Shown: piece after piece, positions 8,721 through 17,390 of the stretch | Layout: every line of letters starts with the position of its first letter | Numbering within the stretch: the first letter of the stretch is position 1 | Assembly: GCA_041399065.1 (NCBI GenBank) | Contig: JAWKTN010000001.1 | Coordinates: 930,001-994,000 of the forward strand | Origin: JAGQPD01 sp020426865 | Lineage (GTDB): Bacteria; Planctomycetota; Planctomycetia; Pirellulales; Pirellulaceae | Direction: 5' to 3' | DNA: 64,000 nucleotides | The notes under the pieces: model-generated | The model's database searches: none | Told to the model about the DNA's origin: nothing | Seen by the model: the letters and a program-made list of their open reading frames with translations, nothing else | Made by a program: the position numbers and the translations under genes

Positions 8721-9566
8721 ATGACGAACGAGATTGCGCCCTTTCTCCACAAAGATCTTCGGGACCGTACAGTCACAGAGGCTTGTTGCATTTTTCGCAC
8801 TTGTCCTTCCAAGACATTCACAAAGGCGGCGACCCGCGTGGCCTGTCAAGAAAAGATTACCGTTGCGACCCTTCGCACTTGTAAGGAGTCTCCAATATGG
8901 GTAGCGACGCGCTGTCACACTTTGCGTCCGGCGGGGCAAGTCCGTGAGGGCGGTGTGGCGGCGCGACGCGCTTACTATTCGTCAACGCCACCAACTTGGT
9001 ATGCGGGAGAAACATTACCTTCGATGCCAGGTTGGGATACGAATCTGGCCTGGGAATGGTCCGCCGAGTATACGGGTCCTTCGGAGCCGAATAGTGGGCC
9101 GCTCGGCGGTTTCGTAGCACCGATTGCATCGAATAGCACGATCTACGATCGAGATGCCGGCGGGATTATCTTGGGAACGCTTGACCTGACCGGCACGGGG
9201 TATATTGAGTACAACTTGGAATTGGATCAAGCAATTGTCGATCTGGTAAGCGGCCAGATTCTCACTCCCTACCGAATCGTCGAAAACTATACGGCGACCA
9301 ACGGAACCGGCTCGTACGCTTCCATCCAACAAACAAGCGACTGGACGCTCGAGGGCTACGGCCGAACGATCCGGCCCATTTACCCTGGCCAATCATTGAC
9401 CGATGCGACCTCCAATCCATCGACAACGGCATCAGCAACGTTCTACATTACTGGGAACTACGCCATTGTACCGGAGCCGACAAGCGGCGCATGGTTAATG
9501 TCAGGCGTGTTTGCCGTGATGCATCGGCGTAATCGCTTCCGATTTACGATGAAGTCGACGACATGA
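8721..9566 (+). CDS. PEP-CTERM protein with uncertain or eroded N-terminus
   Basis: The frame is open far upstream, but the part before 8721 is antisense to the hydrolase. I use the ATG at 8721 (AGAGAGACGGAA upstream), giving 281 residues. The second half looks genuine: WEWSAEYTGPSEPNSG, DLTGTGYIEYNLELDQAIV and YRIVENYTATNGTGSYAS, ending in AIVPEPTSGAWLMSGVFAV plus HRRNRFR, a PEP-CTERM tail. The first about 95 residues are Cys/Arg-rich and contain no signal peptide, which a PEP-CTERM protein needs. So either the true N-terminus has been lost by frameshift, making this a pseudogene, or it starts elsewhere. It diverges from the hydrolase gene. No function is recognised. Confidence 0.5.
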   Translation: MTNEIAPFLHKDLRDRTVTEACCIFRTCPSKTFTKAATRVACQEKITVATLRTCKESPIWVATRCHTLRPAGQVREGGVAARRAYYSSTPPTWYAGETLPSMPGWDTNLAWEWSAEYTGPSEPNSGPLGGFVAPIASNSTIYDRDAGGIILGTLDLTGTGYIEYNLELDQAIVDLVSGQILTPYRIVENYTATNGTGSYASIQQTSDWTLEGYGRTIRPIYPGQSLTDATSNPSTTASATFYITGNYAIVPEPTSGAWLMSGVFAVMHRRNRFRFTMKSTT

Positions 9567-9688
9567 ACGCTCAAGACGGTATGCCCGGCATATGGGCGCG
9601 CTGATAATTCGGCAGGTGACAGCGCGTCTTGGCGTCCAGAGTCTGTTGCATAGGGAACGTCCACTCCGCCGCCGCCCCCTCACCCCAA

Positions 9689-9769
9689 CCCTCTCCCCCA
9701 TAAGGAGTTGCGGCGAAGTTTAGCACAACAATGTCATCAGTTCTTCGCAACTCCTTATGGGGGAGAGGG
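9689..9769. repeat. Long hairpin element (CCCTCTCCCCCATAAGGAG family)
   Basis: The left arm starting ccctctcccccataaggag at 9689 is repeated as its reverse complement ending at 9769. About 24 bp pair perfectly, then continue imperfectly, enclosing a loop of roughly 30 bases. It lies in the gap between the PEP-CTERM gene and the DUF1559 gene, which converge here. CCCTCTCCC-type palindromes are a common dispersed intergenic repeat class in bacteria. It could end transcription from both sides or be a non-autonomous mobile element. Confidence 0.75.
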
Positions 9770-9822
9770 GGCCCCGTAGGCCACCGTTTTCATCAGGCCA
9801 CCCGAGACCTAATCCAGCCTTA

Positions 9823-9864
9823 CAGGCTTGACTGTGCAATATGCAGGCTTGACTGTGCAATATG
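9823..9864. repeat. Perfect 21-bp tandem duplication
   Basis: The sequence caggcttgactgtgcaatatg occurs twice with no gap (9823-9843 and 9844-9864), just downstream of the DUF1559 gene. It lies beside the hairpin at 9689-9769, and the two may share an origin such as slippage or element insertion. Confidence 0.9.
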
Positions 9865-9933
9865 ACTAGCGGAGCTTGGTTGCTCCCAAGAATACGGATA
9901 CTGTGCGGTTCGAGGTATGTATCTCGTCCTCGA

Positions 9934-10953
9934 TCATCGCCAGTATTCCGCGTCGATGAGTATCGTTCCATCATTTCGACTTCCAAACTGAGCATGCAAA
10001 TAGGGGTCGATATCGTAGCTCATTGCGCGGACGCTTGCGTCACAGAATGCCATGTTCCAGGTCGAAGGATGGGCGCTTCCCCAGCGGTCGACGGGCCGCG
10101 TGATGTTGCCGTCAAACAACATGTCGCGCAGCGGCGGGAAATTGCTGCTGTTGACCAGATAGCAGGACAACTGCGAATGGGAACCTCTGCCGTTGGGGTT
10201 TTCCGTGTTGTCGGTGATCCAGTAAAACACGTCACCAACAAGATACGTCTTGCTCAACCCGTCCGTAATCTGCGATGTTTTGATGGAAGACATCACATAA
10301 ACGACTCCATCCGGCTGTGGCGTTGGCGACGTCAATGCCATCCGGTCGGCAGTATCCATCCGATCGGTCTGCGGCCCCGTTATGTATTGGATCGGTCCGG
10401 CACCCCAATTGGCGTCATAGCTGCTCGTGGCCGACTCGCCTCCGTTGTCCATATTGATGAACGAATACTCGCTCGTAAGCTTGACCAAACGTGCGCCGCG
10501 TCGAGTTGGACAGTTGAACCATGTCAGATGATGGCGCGTGGCCTCAGCCAATCCGGCTCGCTGCTGTGGTGTAATCCTATTGGGATCGCCATCGCGCCCC
10601 AGTTGCGTGATTGCTTCTTCCTCTATGAACGGCAGGATCCGATAAAGCCAGCCACCGGGTTGTCGTTCGCGTGCCTCGCGATCGGGGTCACCCACCCAGC
10701 GGTATCCCCAACCGTCGCCGGCAAAGTGGCCGTATGCCGATTCGAAATTGTGAAACGCCAAGGCGATTTGACGAATTTTGTTCTTGCATTCCGTGTTCCG
10801 CCCCGCTTCGCGCGCCGCTTGAATCGCAGGTAACAACAGCGCGATCAAGATGCCGACAATGGCGATCACCACCAGTAGCTCGACGAGTGTAAAGGCCTGA
10901 CAGGTTCCCCGCGATTGTTTCACTATCATCACCACACGTCCCATCATTGCCAT
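9934..10953 (-). CDS. DUF1559 prepilin-like protein
   Basis: 339 residues from the ATG at 10953; the longer frame runs into the sigma gene and has no coding character. The N-terminus has a type IV prepilin processing and methylation motif, CQAFTLVELLVVIAIVGI, with a hydrophobic helix ending LLPAIQAAREAGR. The rest is the DUF1559 body, with conserved SYDANWGAG-like and TYLVGD segments. The C-terminal motif HPSTWNMAFCDA is the family's H-X9-DG motif with Ala replacing Gly. These proteins are abundant in Planctomycetes and are thought to form pseudopilus-like or surface structures after PilD-type cleavage before Phe. The gene follows the ECF sigma gene on the same strand by 56 bp, so the sigma factor may control it. 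Confidence 0.9.
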   Translation of the reverse strand: MAMMGRVVMIVKQSRGTCQAFTLVELLVVIAIVGILIALLLPAIQAAREAGRNTECKNKIRQIALAFHNFESAYGHFAGDGWGYRWVGDPDREARERQPGGWLYRILPFIEEEAITQLGRDGDPNRITPQQRAGLAEATRHHLTWFNCPTRRGARLVKLTSEYSFINMDNGGESATSSYDANWGAGPIQYITGPQTDRMDTADRMALTSPTPQPDGVVYVMSSIKTSQITDGLSKTYLVGDVFYWITDNTENPNGRGSHSQLSCYLVNSSNFPPLRDMLFDGNITRPVDRWGSAHPSTWNMAFCDASVRAMSYDIDPYLHAQFGSRNDGTILIDAEYWR

Positions 10954-11009
10954 TGTCGCGTAACACGTTCCCGATCGTTGGCCTACCAATCCCGAAAGGC
11001 AATTCGCGG

Positions 11010-11609
11010 CTACACTTCCTCCAAGTGTTCTCTCAATTCCACCAAGGCTCGCAGCCACATCGCGCGTACCGTTCCGATGGCACGGTCCATGATCGACGCC
11101 ACATCTTTCCAATCCATTTCCTTCAGGCTCCGCAACACGATCACTTGCCGGTGGTTCTCCGGCAGCAGCGACAGAGCGTCCGCAAGCAACACACCTAATT
11201 CACGTCGCTGAGCCTGTTGGCTCGGGGAACTACCGCTCTGTGCCAACAGTGCGGCGAAACGATCCCCCGATTCGAAAAAAACATATTCGAGCGGTTCCTC
11301 ACGCGTGATGTCGCGGGTTGGGCCGTGATACTGCCGGATAAAATCCACGACCGCTCGTGACAAGATCCGTCGTAACCACGCCGCCCACTCCGCGGCGGAG
11401 CTTCCTTGAAACTGATGGAATTTCTGGTGCGCCTTCAAGAACGCCTCTTGCACCAGATCAGACGGATCAGCCTTTTGAAGGAATTCCGGGGCCAGCCACA
11501 ATTGCGCTAGCACGTGCAGATAGTTTCTGTGCAACTGCAGCAATCTATCAAACGCAACCAAATCGTCGCGTCGCGCTCGATCGATCAGGAGCTCCACTTC
11601 GGATTGCAT
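11010..11609 (-). CDS. ECF-type RNA polymerase sigma factor
   Basis: 199 residues from the ATG at 11609 (MQSEVELLIDRARRDD); the longer frame adds a non-conserved stretch. Region 2 includes LAPEFLQKADPSDLVQEAFL, in which DPSD stands where most ECF factors have DAED, followed by the melting segment AWLRRILSRAVVDFIRQ. Region 4 is LLPENHRQVIVLRSLKEMDWKDVASIMDRAIGTVRAMW, the helix-turn-helix for the -35 element. It is typical of the planctomycete ECF groups that work with protein kinases rather than membrane anti-sigma factors; no anti-sigma gene adjoins it. It lies 56 bp before the DUF1559 gene, and a kinase-WD40 gene lies further upstream on the same strand. Confidence 0.9.
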   Translation of the reverse strand: MQSEVELLIDRARRDDLVAFDRLLQLHRNYLHVLAQLWLAPEFLQKADPSDLVQEAFLKAHQKFHQFQGSSAAEWAAWLRRILSRAVVDFIRQYHGPTRDITREEPLEYVFFESGDRFAALLAQSGSSPSQQAQRRELGVLLADALSLLPENHRQVIVLRSLKEMDWKDVASIMDRAIGTVRAMWLRALVELREHLEEV

Positions 11610-11752
11610 TTCGCGAGCCACCCACAAAAACCAGTCAACCGCATTGTCATCAAACCGCCCTCTCACCCTCTGGACGGAAATGCGTGAGCTGATTAAGCGC
11701 CACGTGGCGACGAAAAACAAGGGATGGGAAGAATTTTTTTGGGCGTCCCGAC

Positions 11753-12586
11753 TTGCTTCAGCTAACGTCTTGCGGGATACCCCTTGCCTTGCTCGCCAAT
11801 ACGCTTGCCATCGTTCGTCGGCGGTACACGGGACAGCGGTACCCGAGTCTCGCGCGTAATGTCACCAAGGAATTCCGTCTTACGTTTAGGGCTCACTCGA
11901 CGTTTTCGTTCCTGACAACTATCGAGAAACCCCATGACACGAAACCTGCTTGCTACGACCAAGCGGACTCAGCGGGCACCGTGTCGCCGGATGGTTTTAC
12001 ATTGTTGTCCAATGACGGCGACAGGCCAGTGGGGTCGTATGTACGGATCCCCGCTGGGTCGCTTTCCACGACATCCATTCGCACACAAGTCGCGTTGAAT
12101 GGAAGCGCCGTCGGACTGGGTTTGCTGGCTCGAACAACCCCGAGCGGCTGGTATCAAGCGGGCTACAACGCCGACGAAAAACGCCTTTATATTGGCTTCA
12201 ATGGCCCGAGTCCGCTATTTGCATACAACCATCTCGCGTCCCTTGAGGACGTGGACTTCGATCTTGACAGTCGCGATCTTCTGCTACAATTCGATCTGGT
12301 GGGTTACGACCTGTCACTCACGGCCTGGCAGCCCGGGGACCCGATGCCCAGTACACCGCAGGTCAGCTATACGGACTTGCTCCGTCGGTCCGGTGGCGGC
12401 AGTCAAGGAATCCTCCTCGATCCGGAATCACCCGGGACACCAAGCAGCGCAACGTTTCGGTTCGTGCACGTCGCGGACTCGAAAATAGTACCCGAGCCGG
12501 CAACGGCGTATGTCCTGGCCATTGGCATCGCCTGGCTATGTACGGCACGACGATTCCGCTGCCACCTCATCACCAAACACCGTTAA
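11753..12586 (+). CDS. PEP-CTERM protein of unknown function
   Basis: 277 residues as listed, but the start is uncertain. The first 75 or so residues (Arg/Thr-rich, FRLTFRAHSTFSFL) do not form a clear signal peptide, while from about DGFTLLSNDGDRPVG on the sequence reads like a beta-sandwich. It has NGSAVGLGLLARTTPSGWYQ and DSRDLLLQFDLVGYDLSLTAW, reminiscent of concanavalin/LamG-like folds in which a bound residual is described per particle. The end, KIVPEPATAYVLAIGIAWL followed by RRFR, is a PEP-CTERM tail. It diverges from the ECF gene and converges on the kinase gene. As with the gene at 8721, the N-terminus may have been lost or shifted. Confidence 0.55.
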   Translation: MLQLTSCGIPLALLANTLAIVRRRYTGQRYPSLARNVTKEFRLTFRAHSTFSFLTTIEKPHDTKPACYDQADSAGTVSPDGFTLLSNDGDRPVGSYVRIPAGSLSTTSIRTQVALNGSAVGLGLLARTTPSGWYQAGYNADEKRLYIGFNGPSPLFAYNHLASLEDVDFDLDSRDLLLQFDLVGYDLSLTAWQPGDPMPSTPQVSYTDLLRRSGGGSQGILLDPESPGTPSSATFRFVHVADSKIVPEPATAYVLAIGIAWLCTARRFRCHLITKHR

Positions 12587-12742
12587 GAACTTTGGGCGCC
12601 GAACGTGACGCGACCGGTGGATCGAATGACTTCGCGCAGAAAGCCCGATTGAATCGTCGAGTAGGAGTATCGCTGCGCTGAGTACGTGACCGAGCACGAG
12701 GTGTACCACGCGAGCGGTTCCTCCCAATACCGAATCCCGAGA

Positions 12743-15700
12743 TTACTCCTTCGCGACTTTGCGATCGATGTTGCTCATCGTCTGGCAGGTGACGTCGCGC
12801 AGTTCCTCGACGCTGAGGTGCTCGAGCTTCTTGCGCGCAACACTATGATATACCCGTGGCTGCATCATGCCACTGACTAAGAGCGAATTGCCGTCGGGAG
12901 AGAAGTCGAAGTAAAAATAGCCAGGTGTCGCATCGAACGTTAGCAGTTCTTTCAAATCTTCGGATCGAAACAGGCGTATTTTGCCATCGGGCTGGCATAC
13001 GGCAATCCGCTTTCCGTCTGGTGAGACGCGCAGCGTGGCAAAGAACGCTGGATACTTATCGCTTTCTGATACGATCTGGCCCGTCTCCGTGTCCCAGATT
13101 CTCAGACGGTTCTCCAGACCGACAACTGCCAGCTTCCGCGTCCCCGGAATGTATTGCAGACAATCCGGAAGTTCCACATCCGTCACAATCGGGTCACGAA
13201 CCTCCTCGAGCGTTTCGACGTCAAAGAAATATGTCGGCCCGCTGATCTCTGCACAGGCGAGCGTCTTGCCGTCTGGGGAGAACGCGGCGGTCTTCACCCA
13301 ATCCGAAAACTGCTTTTGCCGATACGTACCGTCGGTGGTGTCGATGACCGACAACCACGTGTAGCCGCAGACCGCCAAGTAGCGCCCATCCGGCGAAAAG
13401 GGCATGCTCACCGACATCACGCTTTGCGGCAAGTCAATCTCATGGAGCTTTTCACCGGTATCATAGTTCCAGATCAGGACCCGCCCCGGTTCGTCGTAGT
13501 TGGGCGGCCAGTGAAATCGCCCGGCGGCCAAAAGCTTCCTGCCTCGATGCGTCTCCAACCGGACAAGTTTTCCATATATTGGGTCCAGGTACCACGAATC
13601 GATGAGCTTTCCCGTTTTGGGATTCCAAAAGTCGATGTACTCGGAACCGCGCGTCGAACAGACACGATCGTCATCCAAATACGCCACGCCAAACGCGACG
13701 CCGTCCGCGAGTTTTTCGCGATCGACCCGCGGCCCTGTGAATTGAACGCCGTCATCGCCGAGCGCGATTAGGTGCGTAAGCCGGTCTCCACCGGCTGTGG
13801 CAAGTGTCTTGTCGTCTGGCGAGAAGTCGAGATCGGCGACACGTCCGTCGTGCAAGAGTCGCGAAGAGACGTCACCTAGCTGCACCTTGTCTTCACCTAG
13901 TTGATACAATACAACCTGTCCGTTGTAGTTGCCAGCGGCAAGCTGCATATCATCGCGCGAGAATGCCAGACTGCGAATGCGGCTGCCAGGCGCATCAAGT
14001 CGATGGACGAGTTCCCAAGTATCGGCGGACCGCAGCTCGATCCATGCGTCCGTGTACGACGCATGCTCGTGTATCAACGCTAATGCAATAACATCACCTT
14101 TTCGCGAGGCCAACGATGTCGTAATATTGCCCGACAACTCGACTCGACGTACGAGCTCGCCCGATGAGATTCGATGAACTAACGCGGCATTGCTGCCCTC
14201 GACCGTGACAACGACTTCGTCGTCACCAGCGAACCACACCGTACCCCAGCCAGGAAGCGAGGGCAATTCGAACAGTCTCTCGTTCGTCGCGCGATCGTAG
14301 ACTTGCGCGATGGAAGACGTAGCTCGATCCCAGCATAGCACTGCAATCGACGTCTGCGACGGATTCATTGCCATACGGTAGGCCCCCGCACCGACTTCCA
14401 ACGTTTCGAATTCGCCTTCCAAGTTGTTCCAATCCCAGATGTAGACGTTCCCGCCGAAATCACTTGCACACAGCAGACCCCCGCAAGTGTCAACTTGTGT
14501 CATACTTTTTGAAGAAGTACAACGCAGCCGAAACTCGGGTTCGTTCGTAACCGGCTTCGAGCGATCCCAGATATTGACGTGATCGCTGAATTCAGGCACA
14601 TCGGCCATTCGGACTCCGTCGGGTGAAAAGGCCACCGACATCGCCCACCCGAAATGCGAAATGGACCGTTCCAAATCGGCCGGATGGCAGCAGTCCCACA
14701 GATAGTACCATTCGAAACCTCGAAGGTCTTCTTCCGCGTCGACCCATTTGAATAGAAGACGTTCGGCGTCGATCCATTGCGCTTTGTTGACGGCCGCTTG
14801 AGCTAATTGCATATCGCGGGCGTAGGCTTCGAGCTTTCGCTGATGCAACTCCTTATCTTGGGCGAGTCGACGAGTCGTTGCTGCACTGACCGCCGCAAAC
14901 GCTTGCCAAGCGGTGATGGAGGCGCCGACAGCAACGATCGATGACAACAGGCAGCAAACGGCCAACAAACCTGTTACGGCTGGGTTGCGGCGAGCAAACC
15001 GGGACGCGCGCATCAAAGGCGTCGAGGGACGGGCAGTAATGGTCCGATGGTCGAGGAATCGTCGGAGGTCGTCGGCCAATTGTTGCGCCGATGAGTATCG
15101 CCCACTCGCTTCCTTTGTCATGGCCTTTTCGAGGATGGTCTGTAAATCGCGCGGAACCCGAGTGACCAGCTTATTGAGCGATACCGGGTCGGTGCGAACA
15201 ATATCATCGACCAGTTTTCGACGGGAGTCGGCCGCAAATGCCGCTCGACCGGAGATGAACTCGTATAGCGTTAGGCCGAGCGAGTAGATATCGGTGCGAT
15301 GGTCCACAACCCCATGCGACTCAAGCTGCTCGGGGCTCATGTATCGCAACGTTCCCACGGTATCGCCAGTCATCGTAAGATCGTTTTGAAAAGGGACACT
15401 TGCCAGACCGAAATCGGCAATGTGAATATCCCCGCTGCCGTCCAGCAAAAGATTGGCGGGTTTGATGTCGCGATGGACAATCCCCACGTCGTGGGCAAAT
15501 TGAAGTGCTTCGGCCGCTTGGATGCCAATTCGCGCGACAGACCGAAAAAAGTCCCCACCACCTCCACTTCGCTCCGTCGATAACCTGGCGATCGCAAGCG
15601 TCGACTCGTCGTCGAGGCGACTAGCTTCGATCGCTGCATCGGCATGAATCGTGCGAACTACCGTGGCGAGGTCGTGGCCATCGATATACTCCATGGCGTA

Positions 15701-16183
15701 AAAATGCACGGAGCGTTCACAGCCCACGGCATGGACACCGACAATATTCCTATGCTGAAGTGTCGCTGCTGCCCGCGCCTCGTTCTTGAATCGCTTCAAC
15801 TGCCGGTCGTCGAGAAACGACGCCATCGGCAAGACCTTCAGGGCAACTCGGCGATCGAGCGACAACTGCATCGCCTCGTAGACAATACCCATTCCGCCGC
15901 GACCGATCTGGCGAACGATCCGAAAATCACCTAGCTCTTTCAACGTGGTATTGTTGGCAGGACCCGTTTGATTCAGATTAGGTGTAGCCTGGCGGATGAA
16001 TTCGAGACTATCCAAACATCGATTCAATTGCTCAGCGTACTGGGGATACTGCGACAACAAGGCATCGCGTCCGGGACAATTCCCTCGCTCGCACTCGACC
16101 AAATACGCTTCCAAGGCATTCGCCAGTTCGGAGGCTTCCGTATCGTCATTACTTCCGTTGTTTCGAAGTGATGAGTGAGCCAT
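12743..16183 (-). CDS. Transmembrane Ser/Thr protein kinase with C-terminal WD40 propeller
   Basis: 1146 residues. A short N-terminal helical region (1-80) with ALLSQYPQYAEQLNRCL resembles the planctomycete kinase leader. The kinase domain spans about 86-380: glycine loop IGRGGMGIVYEA, VALK Lys116, catalytic HRDIKPANLL (Asp239), DFGLA (Asp257) and APE-equivalent MSPEQ. A basic stretch and one membrane helix (about 401-428, NPAVTGLLAVCCLLSSIVAV) lead to a helical linker rich in Ala/Gln, then many FSPDG-containing WD40 blades to the end. The propeller probably senses or scaffolds outside the cytoplasm. It diverges from the ECF-kinase pair at 16779-20920, and the two kinases are paralogues of the same architecture. 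Confidence 0.93.
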   Translation of the reverse strand: MAHSSLRNNGSNDDTEASELANALEAYLVECERGNCPGRDALLSQYPQYAEQLNRCLDSLEFIRQATPNLNQTGPANNTTLKELGDFRIVRQIGRGGMGIVYEAMQLSLDRRVALKVLPMASFLDDRQLKRFKNEARAAATLQHRNIVGVHAVGCERSVHFYAMEYIDGHDLATVVRTIHADAAIEASRLDDESTLAIARLSTERSGGGGDFFRSVARIGIQAAEALQFAHDVGIVHRDIKPANLLLDGSGDIHIADFGLASVPFQNDLTMTGDTVGTLRYMSPEQLESHGVVDHRTDIYSLGLTLYEFISGRAAFAADSRRKLVDDIVRTDPVSLNKLVTRVPRDLQTILEKAMTKEASGRYSSAQQLADDLRRFLDHRTITARPSTPLMRASRFARRNPAVTGLLAVCCLLSSIVAVGASITAWQAFAAVSAATTRRLAQDKELHQRKLEAYARDMQLAQAAVNKAQWIDAERLLFKWVDAEEDLRGFEWYYLWDCCHPADLERSISHFGWAMSVAFSPDGVRMADVPEFSDHVNIWDRSKPVTNEPEFRLRCTSSKSMTQVDTCGGLLCASDFGGNVYIWDWNNLEGEFETLEVGAGAYRMAMNPSQTSIAVLCWDRATSSIAQVYDRATNERLFELPSLPGWGTVWFAGDDEVVVTVEGSNAALVHRISSGELVRRVELSGNITTSLASRKGDVIALALIHEHASYTDAWIELRSADTWELVHRLDAPGSRIRSLAFSRDDMQLAAGNYNGQVVLYQLGEDKVQLGDVSSRLLHDGRVADLDFSPDDKTLATAGGDRLTHLIALGDDGVQFTGPRVDREKLADGVAFGVAYLDDDRVCSTRGSEYIDFWNPKTGKLIDSWYLDPIYGKLVRLETHRGRKLLAAGRFHWPPNYDEPGRVLIWNYDTGEKLHEIDLPQSVMSVSMPFSPDGRYLAVCGYTWLSVIDTTDGTYRQKQFSDWVKTAAFSPDGKTLACAEISGPTYFFDVETLEEVRDPIVTDVELPDCLQYIPGTRKLAVVGLENRLRIWDTETGQIVSESDKYPAFFATLRVSPDGKRIAVCQPDGKIRLFRSEDLKELLTFDATPGYFYFDFSPDGNSLLVSGMMQPRVYHSVARKKLEHLSVEELRDVTCQTMSNIDRKVAKE

Positions 16184-16778
16184 GTCGACACCTTATTGCT
16201 GATGGTCTTCCCCGATCTTCCGGAAAAATCACTGAGGTTACATCCGTCAGCGCGCGAACAAACATGATAACGACAGCGCCATGCCAAGACCAATCGACGG
16301 CTATTCTGGAACCACCTCGAACCATTGATAGGCGACCGTAGAACTCCCAATCAACCGTCCCAAGATCGACGTCTATCGTATAAGACGCAAACGCTGGTTC
16401 GGATTACGCGCGACGGGGTCCGAGGAAATGGGCAGCAATACGCGCGAACGTGGACTAATGAAACCTTGGCCACGCCAAGGTTTCATAAACCATCCCATCA
16501 TAGCCGTTGGCAATTCAACGTTAGCCGTCTCGCATAGCGCCAACACAACCGCTACCCCTATTTGCACCGATCTTCACTCGGATTGTGCTGCTGCAGCAAT
16601 ATGCCCAGCGGCTGATATCGCCCCTGAACTGTGCTGCGCGAAAAGTGCTTGCCAACCACTCCGCGACTCGGTCTATTGACGACTCGCGACGTCGCCGTGA
16701 ATAAAAGTTTTTGAATGGATTTAGGTTTCCACGCAACCTTTCCCGCTCGATTTGCGGCTTACTCGAACAGGGGGAAAC
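16184..16778. promoter_or_regulatory. Divergent kinase/sigma intergenic region with a perfect hairpin
   Basis: This 595-bp gap separates two divergent kinase loci and has no believable gene. It must hold promoters for both directions, though I cannot identify -10/-35 pairs with confidence. It contains a perfect palindrome with 13-bp arms at 16458-16486 (atgaaaccttggc, a 3-base spacer, then the complement). Near its right end AGGGGG at 16769-16774 acts as the Shine-Dalgarno of the sigma gene. Confidence 0.55.
16458..16486. repeat. Perfect 13-bp-arm palindrome
   Basis: atgaaaccttggc, spacer cac, then gccaaggtttcat. The symmetry could be a DNA operator for a dimeric regulator or an RNA stem-loop. 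No T-tract follows, so a factor-independent terminator is less likely. It sits about midway between the divergent kinase loci. Confidence 0.8.
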
Positions 16779-17390
16779 TTGGACACATCATCATCGGATA
16801 CAGACCTACTATTGACGAGAGTCTCGGGCGGGGACCTGCAGGCCGCGGACGAATTACTGAAACGTCACCGGCCACGATTGCGCCAATTGGTTCGGTTACG
16901 GTTGGATACCCGCTTGGCCGCGCGTATCGACCCATCGGACGTTGTGCAGGAGACATTCGCCGCCGCGCATCAGCGTTTAACCGAATACGCTCGCACGCGC
17001 CCGATCGCCTTTTACCCTTGGCTGCGGCGGATTGCGTGCGACAGACTCGCCGACCTACATCGTCATCATCTCCTCGCCCAGCGCCGAAGCGTGACTCGCG
17101 AAGTATCCGACATGTCCGTCTCCCATTTGGCGAATGTGATGCCAGGCGTTAACGCCGAACGTGTGGCGAGGAGCGAGTTGATTGATCGCGTGCGAGAGGC
17201 ACTCAACGAACTGCCTGCTAATGCCTTTGAAGTGCTGATGGCCCGGTTTATCGAGCGACTCTCGATTCGCGAAACTGCCGAAGCGTTAGGCATTTCGGAG
17301 ACCGCCGTCAAATCCCGCCAGTTGCGTGCCATACAAAAACTCCGGACACGACTGGAGCGTCCTACCGCCGAAAACGGAAGTTCATCATGA
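16779..17390 (+). CDS. ECF-type sigma factor, coupled to kinase gene
   Basis: 203 residues from a TTG start at 16779; AGGGGG ends four bases upstream and decides this start over the earlier TTG at 16752. Region 2 has LDTRLAARIDPSDVVQETF and the melting segment YPWLRRIACDRLADLHRHH. Region 4 has LNELPANAFEVLMARFIERLSIRETAEALGISETAVKSR, a clear helix-turn-helix. As in the ECF at 11010, DPSD replaces DAED. The stop codon overlaps the kinase start as ATGA, so translation is coupled and the two products are made together. Known ECF groups encoded beside Ser/Thr kinases are controlled by phosphorylation instead of an anti-sigma factor; that control here is inference. Confidence 0.92.
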   Translation: MDTSSSDTDLLLTRVSGGDLQAADELLKRHRPRLRQLVRLRLDTRLAARIDPSDVVQETFAAAHQRLTEYARTRPIAFYPWLRRIACDRLADLHRHHLLAQRRSVTREVSDMSVSHLANVMPGVNAERVARSELIDRVREALNELPANAFEVLMARFIERLSIRETAEALGISETAVKSRQLRAIQKLRTRLERPTAENGSSS

